NCBI GenBank assembly: GCA_029339505.1
Contig: JAQISU010000123.1
Span: forward strand, 6,933,501 to 6,997,500
DNA from: Unio delphinus
Lineage: Eukaryota; Mollusca; Bivalvia; Unionida; Unionidae
Length of the DNA stretch: 64,000 nucleotides
Direction of reading: 5' to 3'
Part shown: positions 32,622 to 43,763 of the stretch, one piece after another
Layout: every line of letters starts with the position of its first letter
Position numbering within the stretch: position 1 is the stretch's first letter
The notes under the pieces: model-generated
The model's input: the letters and a program-made list of their open reading frames with translations, nothing else
What the model was told of the DNA's origin: nothing
Database searches by the model: none
Position numbers and translations under genes: made by a program

Positions 32622-32910
32622 ATACTAAGAGAGTATGATGTTCATATAACAGAACTATAAGAACATGATGTTCATGTGACAGATTGTACCATAAGAAATT
32701 GATGTTCTCATGACTACTAAATGTGCATGACACATAATACATGAAAACATGATGTTCACATGACTGACAAAACTAAGTGAGCAATATGTTCACACGACAC
32801 ACAATACAAGAAAACATGATGTTCACATGACAGACTGTAGTAAGTGAGCACGATGTTTACATGACTGACAATACTGTAAAAACATGATGTTCACATGGGA
32901 AAATACTAAG
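32622..32910. repeat. Degenerate tandem repeat, about 35-45 bp unit
   Basis: 'aacatgatgttcacatgac' and variants occur about eight times, separated by 'agactgtagtaagtgag'-like spacers. ATGTTCACATGAC is partly palindromic. Noncoding. Confidence 0.7.
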
Positions 32911-33246
32911 AGAAAATGCTAAATTTTTGGTGCACCATGGATTCTCTGAAAATTCGTGTCACAGAAATACTATTCATTGGTTCAGATATTTGCTTACTTC
33001 GGAGCTTTTCTGGTACCTCACAGAATGTTTTGTTAGCTTATATTATATGAGACTTCAGCTCTTGAAGTAAATTGCTAAGACCTTTAAAGTTATGTGTACC
33101 AAGATTCTGCTGTATCATAGAGGTCGCTTTTTAGGTATAGAACCAGATAGTTTATGTATTCTTATAGAGTTGTGAGCTATTATAACTTTATCTAACAATA
33201 AAGTGAAATTTTATAGTGACACAATTTAAAATGTCTGTTGTGTGGC

Positions 33247-33486
33247 AGTTTATAGTGATGCCTAGCACTGGGACATCATGTTCCAGACATGTATCATGAT
33301 GTCCCACCCAGTCACATTATCCTGGCGCCAGGCCAACCAGTCCTAACAATAAACTCTTAATGATGAGCGCCAAGCGAGGCAGCTGTTAGTACCATTTTTG
33401 TAAGTATTTGGTATGACTCGGCCAGGGTTTGAACATGCAATCTCATGCATCTGAGGCAGTCACTCTAACTACTTAGGCCACCAGAG
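33247..33486 (-). mobile_element. tRNA-derived SINE, family 2, copy A
   Basis: On the minus strand the head reads GGTGGCCTAAGTAGTTAGAG, an A-box-like Pol III motif. About 40 bp further on is GTTCAAACCCTGG, a B-box match. The body ('taacaataaactcttaatg', 'tagtgatg...tagcactggg') is shared with the copy at 34059-34464. It is not a working tRNA gene: the acceptor and anticodon arms do not pair. Confidence 0.65.
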
Positions 33487-33600
33487 AAATCAGCAAAGTG
33501 TTAATGAATTTCTGAAGCATGTAATTTTTGGCTGTGTCTTCAGACAATCAAACTGTCTTGACATCCTGTAATTATCAGACATTTTTAAAAGCATATTAAT

Positions 33601-33672
33601 CATGCACTGAACTCGAAACCTCTAGCATACGAGGCAGGCACTCTAACTACTAGGCCACCTGAGTGGTCGTAT
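33601..33672 (-). mobile_element. tRNA-like SINE head, truncated copy C
   Basis: On the minus strand it reads GGTGGCCTAGTAGTTAGAGT, then 'gaggtttcgagttcagtg'. These are A- and B-box-like segments at tRNA spacing, matching the heads of the copies at 33247 and 34059. The body is absent. Confidence 0.5.
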
Positions 33673-34058
33673 TGATTGTTAAGACTGATCTAAATATGCA
33701 GACATGTCCTCGTTGGTCATAATGTACCAATGTCCATTTGTCTGTGATTTTGTCAAATAGTGTGCGTCCTTAGTTTGCAAGGATTATACATAATGTTTGT
33801 GTAAATGTGTGCATCCTTGTTTGCATTGTTAAATTTCATATTCCATAAAATTGATAACACTATTCCCTCCTTGATACATCAACATTTGCAATAAATTACT
33901 GCTTCAAACTGTTATTTGTTTTTGCTCTAACATCACCAGACAAATGTCCTTGGTACACGGTTCAGTACCTCGATATCCACCAAATATAAGAATGTGCATG
34001 TGTGTATGTGTATTTTTAACGTAGATTTTTAAAAATTCAGACATATCTGCAGTGTGAA

Positions 34059-34464
34059 AGTTTATAGTGATGTCTAGCACTGGGGCGACATGCTGCAGAG
34101 ATGTAGAACAGGCCCGCACCGGGGGGGGGGGGGCAACCATGGCACTTGTCAGGGGTCCGAGCTAGATAGGCACATATATGCACATATTTGAAACACGAAA
34201 GGGGCCCGAACTCTGTCAGCTGCCTGGGGCCCAGAATTTCCTAGGTGCGGGCCTGTGTAGAATGATGTCCAACCCAGTAACTTTATTCTGATACCAGGTC
34301 AACCAATCCTAACAATAAACTCTTAATGCCAATTGCCTAACGAAGCATTTGTTAGTGCCGTTTAAAAAGAATAAAATTCTTTGGTATGGCTCTGCCTTGG
34401 ATTGAACCCACTACCTCTCACAGCCAAAATGGACGCTCTAACCACAAGGCCACCTTCGTGGTCC
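34059..34464 (-). mobile_element. tRNA-derived SINE, family 2, copy B, with an inserted MITE
   Basis: Collinear with the copy at 33247-33486 ('agtttatagtgatg', 'accaggtcaacca', 'taacaataaactcttaatg', a tRNA-like head ending near 34464), except for a 154-bp block (34109-34262). That block is explained by a miniature hAT-type insertion with its target duplication. Confidence 0.65.
34109..34255. mobile_element. Miniature hAT-type element (147 bp) inside a SINE
   Basis: Terminal inverted repeats CAGGCCCGCACC/GGTGCGGGCCTG are flanked by TGTAGAA at 34102-34108 and 34256-34262. Removing the element and one duplication restores a sequence collinear with the sister SINE at 33247. Contains a 14-base G run. 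The CAGG... end and the 7-8 bp duplication fit hAT. Confidence 0.8.
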
Positions 34465-36123
34465 CCATGTAGGAAAATGTTCTTATTTGTAAAGGGGTTA
34501 AATAATATCATTTAAAATTTAACTGTACATGTGCATCCCTTGGTGAAAACTATGATTTTGTCAAATTCAAGGTTAAAGTTTTGCAACAGTGTAAAGAAAT
34601 ATATTTTGTGTGCACAGCCAATAACCTTCAAGTCAAATACATTGACATTTATTGGAATGAAACATTCATTACTGAAATGGTCAAAACGTTTAAAAGTTGT
34701 CGCAATTAAAAAAATTTGCTTTTTTGAGAAATAGTTTCAAAACGGACGATCGTTATTGCATAGTAAACATATTGTGAACTGAAAAAAAAAAAAGAACTAA
34801 AGAATCAATGATCAAATTTTTTTTATTATTCAAAGCATATCATTTCTAAAACCAGGATTGCAAGCAAATACTATATTATTTACATATATTCAGTAAAGAG
34901 CATGCATATGTGTTTTTAAAAATACCAGTTAAAAAATTACACAACATGAAGCAAATGAAAGGTAACTATGATGGCAATTTTGACTCTGTTGTATAAGTTA
35001 CGAAAGATCATCTTTGAATATATATTGTTTTACCACTACTTTTTTTCACTTAATGCTCCCCAGGCACACAGCAACATATACTCTGCATAAATTAAGAAAT
35101 ATTAACCTCAGAATTTTATCTAGGAACCATTTTCTGACGCCACATAGGTAGTAATGACAACTCACAACTAGCTCCCATTTACTCTCATTAGACCAAAATG
35201 GTATCCTAAAATGTAAATAATCAAGTTATTAAGTATGTGTGCTTACATGTGATGACAATAACAAGCATCATTCTTAAATATAACTACCACTGAGTGTGTA
35301 TACTTAATACACACAGTTATAAATTAATAGAGCAATCAACATACAATTCTGTTTTTTTTTAAAAATAAAATTTAATTGTCATATATTTAACTTATTCATC
35401 ATATAAACAGTGTAATAATACCTATCTGGCTCGACAAGTGCGATGGTAAACAAAATATAAACCGCCTCCGACTAAAATCCGAAAATAAGTGTTGCTTCTA
35501 TTTTGCTAATAAGGATTTTCTGATGTTTGACCATGTAACCTATTTTTGAACCCAAAGTAAACCCTTTTAGCAGGAAACAAAGACTCTTTCAGTTTTGTAT
35601 TTTAGTTTATACAAGGAAAACATGGCAGGCATGTTGTTATTTTTTGTTGGCCGAATCTACCCAGTTTAAACAAATATCATAGATAGTCAGTCGAACATCA
35701 TTTCTACTTCTACAAAATATTTCAAAATTAATTTGGCTAGTAGTTTCAGAAATGTTTTAAAGTATTTTTCTTTCTGTTGCCATGACAAACATATTTCATG
35801 ATTTGCACAATTTTAAAAGGACAATGTTTTTAGTGATTGCCTAAGCGGTTTGAGAAGAAATGACTTTCGAAGCAAAACATTGTCAGTTAGTTTCTCAGGT
35901 GCTCAGGTGAGCTAATAGCATTATCAGTATAACATATTTTATTGATACACTGTTAAACTGAAAATATAATTCATTATCTATAATATAATGTATGAAAGAG
36001 GTATGACATAAAAGCTTATGTTAGCTTCCTATACATAAACTGAAAAATGTGCACAGACACGTTTTCAGCACTCCTAGATGTCTTCATGTTTCCTGCCAGT
36101 GCACGCAAAAATATATATACATG
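34465..36123. other. Intergenic, no gene seen
   Basis: AT-rich with no supported gene. It lies downstream of the minus-strand Toll-like receptor and probably includes its 3' untranslated region. A TTTATT (AATAAA on the minus strand) near 35938 is a possible polyadenylation signal. Confidence 0.45.
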
Positions 36124-36201
36124 TAGGTGTATAATCTGTACAGATAACCCTTGCATCATATATATATGATGCAAGGGTTATCTGTACAGAATATACACCT
36201 A
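36124..36201. repeat. 78-bp near-perfect palindrome
   Basis: The arms (TAGGTGTATA...CTGTACAGATAACCC and its complement) pair across the centre CATATATATATG with only a small mismatch near each end. TA borders on both sides fit a miniature Tc1/mariner-type element. It lies about 220 bp past the receptor stop codon, so it could be transcribed as a hairpin in that 3' untranslated region. Confidence 0.85.
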
Positions 36202-36424
36202 ACCTCTTTTAGATTTTCCATGCTATAGGCTTACATTTACAACAAAATATTCAATGCAATGCTGACAGAACGATGTTCTACAAATGTCACCTTCATAAAT
36301 GTTACAAAAAGTCTCTTAGCTCTTTAGCTCAAGTCGAAGTACAGAAGAGAAAAGTTTCGATCATTCACACAGAAAACGATATATAGTCTTATAAAATAAG
36401 AGAGGAAAATGCTTGTTACGGGAT

Positions 36425-38989
36425 TCAGTCAATAGTTGTCTTAAGTCGCCTCCAAAATACTTCTCGAGCTCTTTCATCATCCGGGTAATCAATGTAAGTC
36501 TGGTTTCGAATAATTTCCATAACATCTAGTGGAAGTAGATCATTGGGTACTTTATTGTACATTACCATAACGACAAGTTTTCTGTTTTTCTTCTCTGATT
36601 CTATTCTCGCCATATTTAGCTCGTATTTGCACCAATAACTCTGCAAAAAGGTTTGAGATAATATAAAAACTGTCCGTCTGCTTGATGAGATAGCCCGGAT
36701 AATGTTCTCGGGGATTGAAACACCCGGTGTGAAATCACGATCAGCGATACACAACCTCAAGCCGAACTTCTCCTCTATTTCAGGCAGGATTCCATTATAA
36801 ACGAACCGTTTATCTTCCTCGGCATACGATATAAAGCTATCATACTGGTAAAGTTCGTTGTAATCCTCACCTTGATGTCGAATGCCCATAGAGTTCCTTG
36901 CGCTGTAATAGAGATACCGTAGATGCCACTTGTAACGGTAAATAATTCCACCAAATATGACGACAACGGCGAGGAAAATGAACGCAATGCATCCAGCTAT
37001 CAGTCCAACTTTTGACATGCATTCCCTTTCCAAGGATCTCAGTTTCCATTTGGTGTCCAGTTTTGTTTCTTGACCACATACATTATCGTATGTAAGCGTA
37101 ACTTTGGTATCCATCATCCAATTTAAAAATCTGATATTTTCACATGTACAAGAAATTGGATTTCCCTTTAAGTCGATCGTAACATTTTGGTTCTTTACGA
37201 TTCCATCTATGTGATCTGTAAACCTATCAGGCAAAGTCTCAATTTTGTTAAAAGACATATCTATTTTTGTCAAATTTTTCATTTTCCATACGTCTATCTC
37301 CCATTTGCTGAGCATGTTGTAAGAAATTATAAGTTCTTCCAACGATACCATGTGTTGAAATATCATTGGTGGTAGCTTGCAGATTTTATTAGAAGAAATG
37401 TTCAGATATCGTAACGATTTTAATGAACTGAAGATGATGCCATCGAAATCCTTACCAAGTATGGATCCAAGCAAGTTTCCCTGGATGTTTAGGTTTTTCA
37501 GTCCACCAAAATTTGAAAAGAAGAAGTGAGTCATATTGTCACAATAGTTGTGTGCCAATGATAGATTCTGCAGCTGATTCAGACCATTAATTGGTCCAAT
37601 CCAACTGTGCAAACCATTAAAAGAGAGATCGATATGTTCGAGACAATTATTGGGTGACACGTGTATTTCAGGAATTGGAAAATTCCACCCCATTTGTTTG
37701 CATGTGATTGTTTTAAGGTTAGGAGGAAAAGCTACCTCGGGCACAAATTGCATGAAAAGACCCTTCCATATATTATTTTTGGTCGCCCGTTTCGTCAGCT
37801 TGATTTCTTTTGGAAGAAAATGGTATGGATCCTGATCGGCAAAAGCTGAATGCTGATAAGAGATATCTAAGAATTCTAAATGTTTAAGTTTTTGGTTATT
37901 GTCAAAAAATTCGGCCAGGTAGGAGTCTAATACAAGCCTGTTATCTCTCAGATATACTGCTTTTACTGTGTCTGGAAGAGCTGATAGTACCCCATATTCG
38001 AATACGTCCAATTTGTTGCCCTCCAAATGTAGTTCTTGAATTTGTAAATTTGATAAGGATGTGACATGTACTTTCTTAAGCATTATTGAATGGCCTTGAA
38101 AAATTGGATGTATGTAATTAAGGTACAGCTTTTGAAGTGATGTAGCATTACGCAACCCTTGCAATCCGATAGCTGCCTTATCAAAAGTTAGGTTTTAGTT
38201 ATAGGAAAGGTCGAGTTCCTCTATCAGAAAAAGGGGAGCAAATGCATCCGGTGAAATGTTCCGGATTTCACAATCTGATAGATTGAGACGTTTTAAAAAC
38301 GGCAGATTTTCGAAGTGATTTTCCTTAAGTGTTTCAATGAAACAGTAACTCCACTCTTCTTCCCCAGTCTGATCCAAATTTATCAATTTTGTCAGTGTGC
38401 CAAACTCTGGTCCAAATGTACAAAATGGACATCCTTCTAGTGCCAAAATTTCCAATTGTCTTGTGTGATTGATGGCTTCTCCGATACAGTCATAGCTCTT
38501 AAAATCGTTTTGGCTTAAATCCAAGATAATTAATTGGGGTAAATGACTAAATGCTTTCGACAATCCAGAGATGTTACATATTTTATCTAGTCTCGTGTGT
38601 TTCAGATTCAGGTAGCGCAGATTTTGTAATCCTTCAAACGCGTCGGGCTCGATGGTTTCGATGCCATAGTTATTTGAAAGATCAAGAACAACGAGGTTTG
38701 TCCAGTTACGAAAAGTTCCATTATCCAGACTTTTAATACGATTGTTAGAAATGTCTAGACCACAATATGAAATGTTTCCTATTTCAGATATATTCTTTAC
38801 GTGCATGCTTCTACAATTGTAGTTGATGAGTAACTCCAAAGGGCAGTTCTCTTGAATATATTTTATTAGACTTGTGGATGTTCTTCTCAAAGATCTGATA
38901 CACAATTTTTCTGTTTTACATATTATGGCATCATTTCTGTCGATTAGACCCAGTAAAATGAACAGCAGGCTTGTATGTATAACAGTCAT
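36425..38989 (-). pseudogene. Toll-like receptor with one in-frame stop
   Basis: Numbering from the Met at 38989, which is followed by a signal peptide (MTVIHTSLLFILLGLI): a Cys-rich N-terminal segment; many leucine-rich repeats (LDLSNN, LRYLNLKHTRL, LTKIDMSFNKIETLP); an LRRCT with the C-x-C...C pattern (NPISCTCENIRFLNW) near residue 610; one membrane helix at about 661-684; and a TIR domain at about 716-854. The TIR has box 1 YDSFISYA, box 2 RLCIADRDFTPG with the key proline, and box 3 FW near the end. This is the single-cysteine-cluster layout. Codon 265 is TAA (38197-38195), between LDLSYN and NLTF, in an otherwise unbroken frame of 854 codons. A single A-to-T change from a lysine codon would explain it. 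If real, only a secreted ectodomain fragment could be made, with no membrane or signalling part. TLRs of this class signal through MyD88-type adaptors. Confidence 0.9.
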
Positions 38990-39449
38990 CCTGTAAAGAG
39001 CATGAAAACATAAATATAATTGATGATAAGATGCTAAATATGAAATCCCAGAATAGCGGTTATTTAATATATGAATCCAATAGTTCACATCTTTCATTTT
39101 TGTGTGTTCTAAATTTATATGTATAAATTATTCCACAAATCAAATTCAAAGCTTTCGAGAAGGATTGGTGAATAGTTAAATTGTCCATTGATTCTTTGAT
39201 GTGTTTATACATGGGTATTGCATTGTCCATTGGTTCGCTGATATGTTAATAAATGGGTATGAAATGCTTCGCCGCTGTAGATACGAAGAATAATTTGAGT
39301 TCATCCACCAAGAACAAGACGTGCATATTTGATCCGAAATTTGTATCTCATGGAAACCTAATAACTTCTAGATACGTATTATCATATTATTGAATAAAAC
39401 TCAAGTATACAATTGGAAACGTGGAAATAACAAGATGCTAAAACTCAAC

Positions 39450-39699
39450 GGAAAATGATTACTTCTCGAGAAGGCTGTTAGAAATGTAACGGTGAAAACG
39501 GAAAACGATTACTCCTTGAGAAGACTGTTAGAAACGTATCAGTGAAAACTGAAAACGATTACTCCTCGAGAAGACTTTTAGAAACGTATCAGTGAAAACG
39601 GAAAACGATTACTCCTTGAGAAGACTGTTAGAAACGTATCAGTGAGAACGTGAAACGATTACTCCACGGGGAGACTATTGGGAATGTTTCAGTGAATGC
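39450..39699. repeat. 50-bp tandem repeat, five copies
   Basis: The unit is GGAAAACGATTACTCCTTGA followed by GAAGACTGTTAGAAACGTAT and CAGTGAAAAC. The central three copies are nearly identical and the outer two are diverged. It lies 460-710 bp upstream of the receptor start codon, in its likely 5' intron. Confidence 0.92.
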
Positions 39700-39991
39700 C
39701 CATTCCACATGTCAACACATCGTGAAATTAACAATTAAATAAGAACTGCCTTCTTTTCAAATATAATTGTATCTGTTTGCATGACATGAGCATAATGAGT
39801 TGTTAGCCCATGATGTATATTAATAAAATAGGACACAAAGTAATTATATTAAATTGTTCTCAATGCAAAATATATTTAAAGCACCTACCAAGGGTGTCAG
39901 TAGTAATATTTTGCAAGGGGGAGGAAGGTCTTTATTCTTTGGCGGGGAGGGGCAAAGCTTAAATCAAAGGGGCCAGGCTTATATTGTAGAA

Positions 39992-40022
<31 letters not shown>

Positions 40023-40614
40023 ATCCTGGTGGGAGAAGAGAGGCAGTTGAAACTGCGTATGAATATTGCAGATTACATATAAACACCACTACTATATAAC
40101 AACCAAACCGTTCAGATATGGGGTGACTGATGTGGGGTGAAACAAACTTAAAGATCTAAGTCATAATAAAATTTTAGCGAGTAATTTTTAACATCTAATC
40201 ACCTAGAAAATAAAACTGGATGCTATTGCCAAAGTCCATTTATTAATATAATTTACTAACAGTTCATTCCTACACTAAATATATTATCAGATATTAGCCA
40301 TTATTTATACAAAATATAATTCCAAAGTCCAATACTGAAGTATGAGGCAATGGTTCAATTGAATTACTAATGTTGGTTAAGGTCAACCAAGACGTCAGAG
40401 GTTAGGTAATTTTTTTTTCTAAAGTTCAATTTACGTCTGCTGTATATTCAGTTTGACTAAGATGTTTAGACGTGTTCATTTGAACTATTTGTTTATTCTG
40501 AATATTATATATGAAGATATTGGCTTAATGTATGAAACAAGACTGGTGAAAATCATACATATCGTGTAACATTAACAGTAGTTTTATATGAAAAGTTTTA
40601 AAAGATGCACATAC

Positions 40615-40760
40615 CTTTAAGTTTGCAGAAATTCGATACAGGTCTGTATTAATTTCATACAAATTAGTTCTGCCCTTGGTAAACGAAGAAAACAAAAGCA
40701 TCCAGTAAGATTATAAAAATGTCCACACATCAGAAGACTATTTATCTGTCTATTTATTTA
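40615..40760 (-). other. Possible 5' untranslated exon of the Toll-like receptor
   Basis: On the minus strand a strong donor, AAAG|GTATGT, lies at 40615/40614. The receptor start codon is preceded by a canonical acceptor (CTCTTTACAG|G then ATG, at 38991/38990). The two would define a 1.6-kb intron in the 5' untranslated region, an arrangement common in animal TLR genes. The 5' end of this exon cannot be fixed; I set it arbitrarily. Confidence 0.3.
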
Positions 40761-41809
40761 CTATCGTTATGAGTGAATTAGAAACTACCCCCTGTCCTCA
40801 GCTAGTATCATTCAGTGACTTAGAATTAGGGACCGGCCATTTTTATGTTTGGGGATGATGGTATGGTTATTATCCAACCATGATATTATTTCGTAGGATA
40901 TTTGCGTGAGCAACTGATATAATGATTTTTTAAAAAAAATTAAAACTGATGAAGAATCGTTTTTATAGCTATTTTAGGACCATACTTTAATTTAAAACCA
41001 ACCTCCATTACCCCTCTCCACAAAGACTAAATGGTCGATTCCTTATGAGTATATTGTGTTATCTATTGTTATTCAAGGATGCATGTTGTTTTCTAGTTTC
41101 ACGATATTTATCTTTTTAGATTGGCGAACCGGAAAGTTGTTTTATTTTTAGATCACAAAGATTTAATCATGAGAGCAGGAAGTTCAGGTTTGTTATTGTT
41201 CTCGGTGTAACAATCAATTATTCACTATGCTTTTGAGTCTTAGTTTAGTGACCCTACAACCATGTAGTAATATAATATAAGCATATCTTCCCGTTTGTAC
41301 CGCACTACCTATTTTAAAAACAAAAAAAAGCACAAAGGATGTAAAAAAAATCCACAAATCTTCGTCATTTCATTCATTGGATTACACTACTTAACTTGAG
41401 AGTTGTGAAATGGTCCCTACCACTGTCGACTTATTGGCGTTTTAAAGCAGCCATAATCTCCAGATGTAAGCAAGCAGACAGACTGCTCGCAGTCCAGTTT
41501 TTAGTTGCTGGTAATGTCCATTTCAATAAAAGCTATGCCATCTTTGTCCAATATTTGCAATATCTATTTATACTATTTCTAAAACAAACTGAACAACAAA
41601 TACGATTAACTCTTGTAAAAACATGTTCAAAGAGATGTAGCACTAATATTTACGGAATTATTGAGATTATCAAAGACTGCGAACTGCATCAATGCTGTTA
41701 TTTGGAAACATAGACTGACCTATGCAAATACTGCGATTGCATTGCCAAAGAAACTTCCGTTTAATTCAAAATGCCAATAAATTTTAAATGTTTGAGATCA
41801 TTTGCCAAC
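40761..41809. other. Intergenic, no gene seen
   Basis: No supported gene. A 105-codon plus-strand open frame at 41396-41713 has no recognisable domain and borders the LINE remnant, so I treat it as chance. Confidence 0.4.
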
Positions 41810-43760
41810 AATCGGGATAGAACTTTAAAAAACTCAATGTTGGTGCAATGTGAGAGTACTGTCTAGAGTAACACCTAGGTTTCGTACTGACTGTGAATTT
41901 AATGTTGGTGTTGCTGATATCTATTGCTTGAGGTGAAGGATGTGAATGAGAAAGTTTTGTGTTGGGATCAGAATGGCTTCAGTTTTATCATCATTTCGTC
42001 TGCAGCTTGTTACGTGTTATCCATGATTTCACATCAGAAATACACATCTACTCCTTGGATGGTAGCATCAACTTCAGTTGGGAGGCTAGATTTGTATATT
42101 TGGGTGTCATCAGCGTACAGTTGGTGAGATACTAGATAATGATCTATGACACTTGAGAGCGGCTGAATGTATAGACCCCCAATGAAACAACACAAGATAG
42201 ATAACTTGGGCTGGAGTGTATTCCATTTGTAGATACAGAAAATTTGTCCTGTTGACTAAGTAGGACTTAAACCACAGTAAGGATGTATTGTGAATACCAA
42301 ATACATGCTGTAGACGTAATATATAGTGGTCTATTGTCTCAAAATGTTGCAGACAAATCAACGAGGGTGAGAACTAAAATCTGTCCGCTATAAAAAGCAG
42401 AGAGAATGTCATTAAATACTTTCAGAAGAGTAGTTGCATTACTTTCGCAAGGGAGATATGCAGACTGTGCAGACTGTACGTGTTTGAATTCATAAGAGAC
42501 AAGATGGGTTAAAACAACTTTTCTCAGATTTTTTATATATGAACGGGATAATAGAAACTGGGCGGTAGTTCTTTAAATCGTTATGGTCGAGTGTTGATTT
42601 CATCAGCAGAAGCTTTAAAATGGCAGTTTTTAAAAAAAAAAAATGATAGGAATTCCCCAGATGAGAGAGAGAGGTATTAATAACATCATTGAAGGCATAA
42701 TCAGATCGAAGCACTTAAACAGCAGTGATGTTGGAATTTGATAAAGTTCCCACGACTTTCGTGCACTCTTCATAACGACTGTCCGTACTAAATCCATAGA
42801 GACAGGTTCAAATGCTGCTAACCGTTGTCGCTGAAATTCTGTATCGCACCTGTATAGTGACGACGAGTCAAGTGAAACTGTGTTGTCAAGCTTATCTGTA
42901 AATGTTTATACCTTGTCACGATAGAAATTTGCAAACAGGTCCGGAAGGTTTACTGGAGAGAAGGTAGTTGGAAGTGGTATACATTTGTTCCTTGACATTA
43001 GTTTGTTAGTAATCTTGAAGAGCTCTTTGTACCTTGAACTCTCCGTGATCTTAGTTCTGTAGTGGGATAATTTGGTTAAATAGACTTTGTTTGTGACGTC
43101 CTTCTTAGCGGCTTCATAGATTTACAAAGCCAAAGCCTCACCGCTTTACATAGGTCTCTTTTAGGAGTGCAAAGCTAGTCCCTAACACTGCTATACCACG
43201 GAGAACACTTTCGAATTGATACTCTTCACTTGTTGTCTGGGGCATGTTTTTCAAGCAATGAACACAGGCAGTTATCGAGTTCTTCTACTACAGGAGCTAA
43301 GCAAGTTGTTAGGTTTGTTTGGATATCATGCATTAGTTTGGTTCTATTTATCATACGGAGGTTTCTCTAAGTAGCAAATAAAGGTGGAAGGTTAGGGACT
43401 GATTCGTCCAGATGGCATATATTGCAAAGGTGATCTGATGCAAGATCGTGGAATACAAGGGTGGAATATTATCGTCAGGTATATGAAAAATCCAGTCTAA
43501 AATGTGACCATGTTTATGGGTTGGTTGGTTATCTGACAGTTTATAGTTGAAATCACGAATGGAATCTAGGAGTTTTGATGTGCAGATGTTTCCGGGACAG
43601 ACATATGTCATCGTCGTCCATTTTGTATTTTCCAACAAGATTCGAACTTTAATCTGTGAGAACATTTCATTTATAGGACTTTTGCAAGTTAATTTTTGGA
43701 TTATTCTCAAATTATTTGTAGATTCGATTCTAAACATTGTAAGTTCATTTTCCATTTTTA
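41810..43760 (-). pseudogene. Non-LTR retrotransposon (LINE) remnant, endonuclease and RT
   Basis: Read on the minus strand, the order is endonuclease then reverse transcriptase. The end of an APE-type endonuclease (PTHKHGHILDWIF) lies near 43500. A linker with SIRKCSPWYS lies near 43210. The start of the RT palm (DHNDLKNYRPVSIIPF) lies near 42580-42540. Later motifs are SYLVNRT near 42260 and QLYADDTQIY, with the catalytic YADD box, near 42110. Stops and frameshifts interrupt every part, so it is dead. Motif order and sequence fit the CR1/jockey-like clades; I cannot fix the clade. The 5' part of the endonuclease is missing, ending at the junction with the gypsy-type element near 43760. No poly-A or repeat tail is obvious at the low-coordinate end. 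Confidence 0.8.
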
Positions 43761-43763
43761 CAA

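Noticed and set aside
36775..37849. Several 60-70 codon frames on both strands within the TLR
   Set aside because: All are shadows of the receptor reading frame and show no independent domain.
41396..41713. 105-codon plus-strand open frame
   Set aside because: No recognisable domain, no splice or promoter context, and it lies beside a retroelement remnant.
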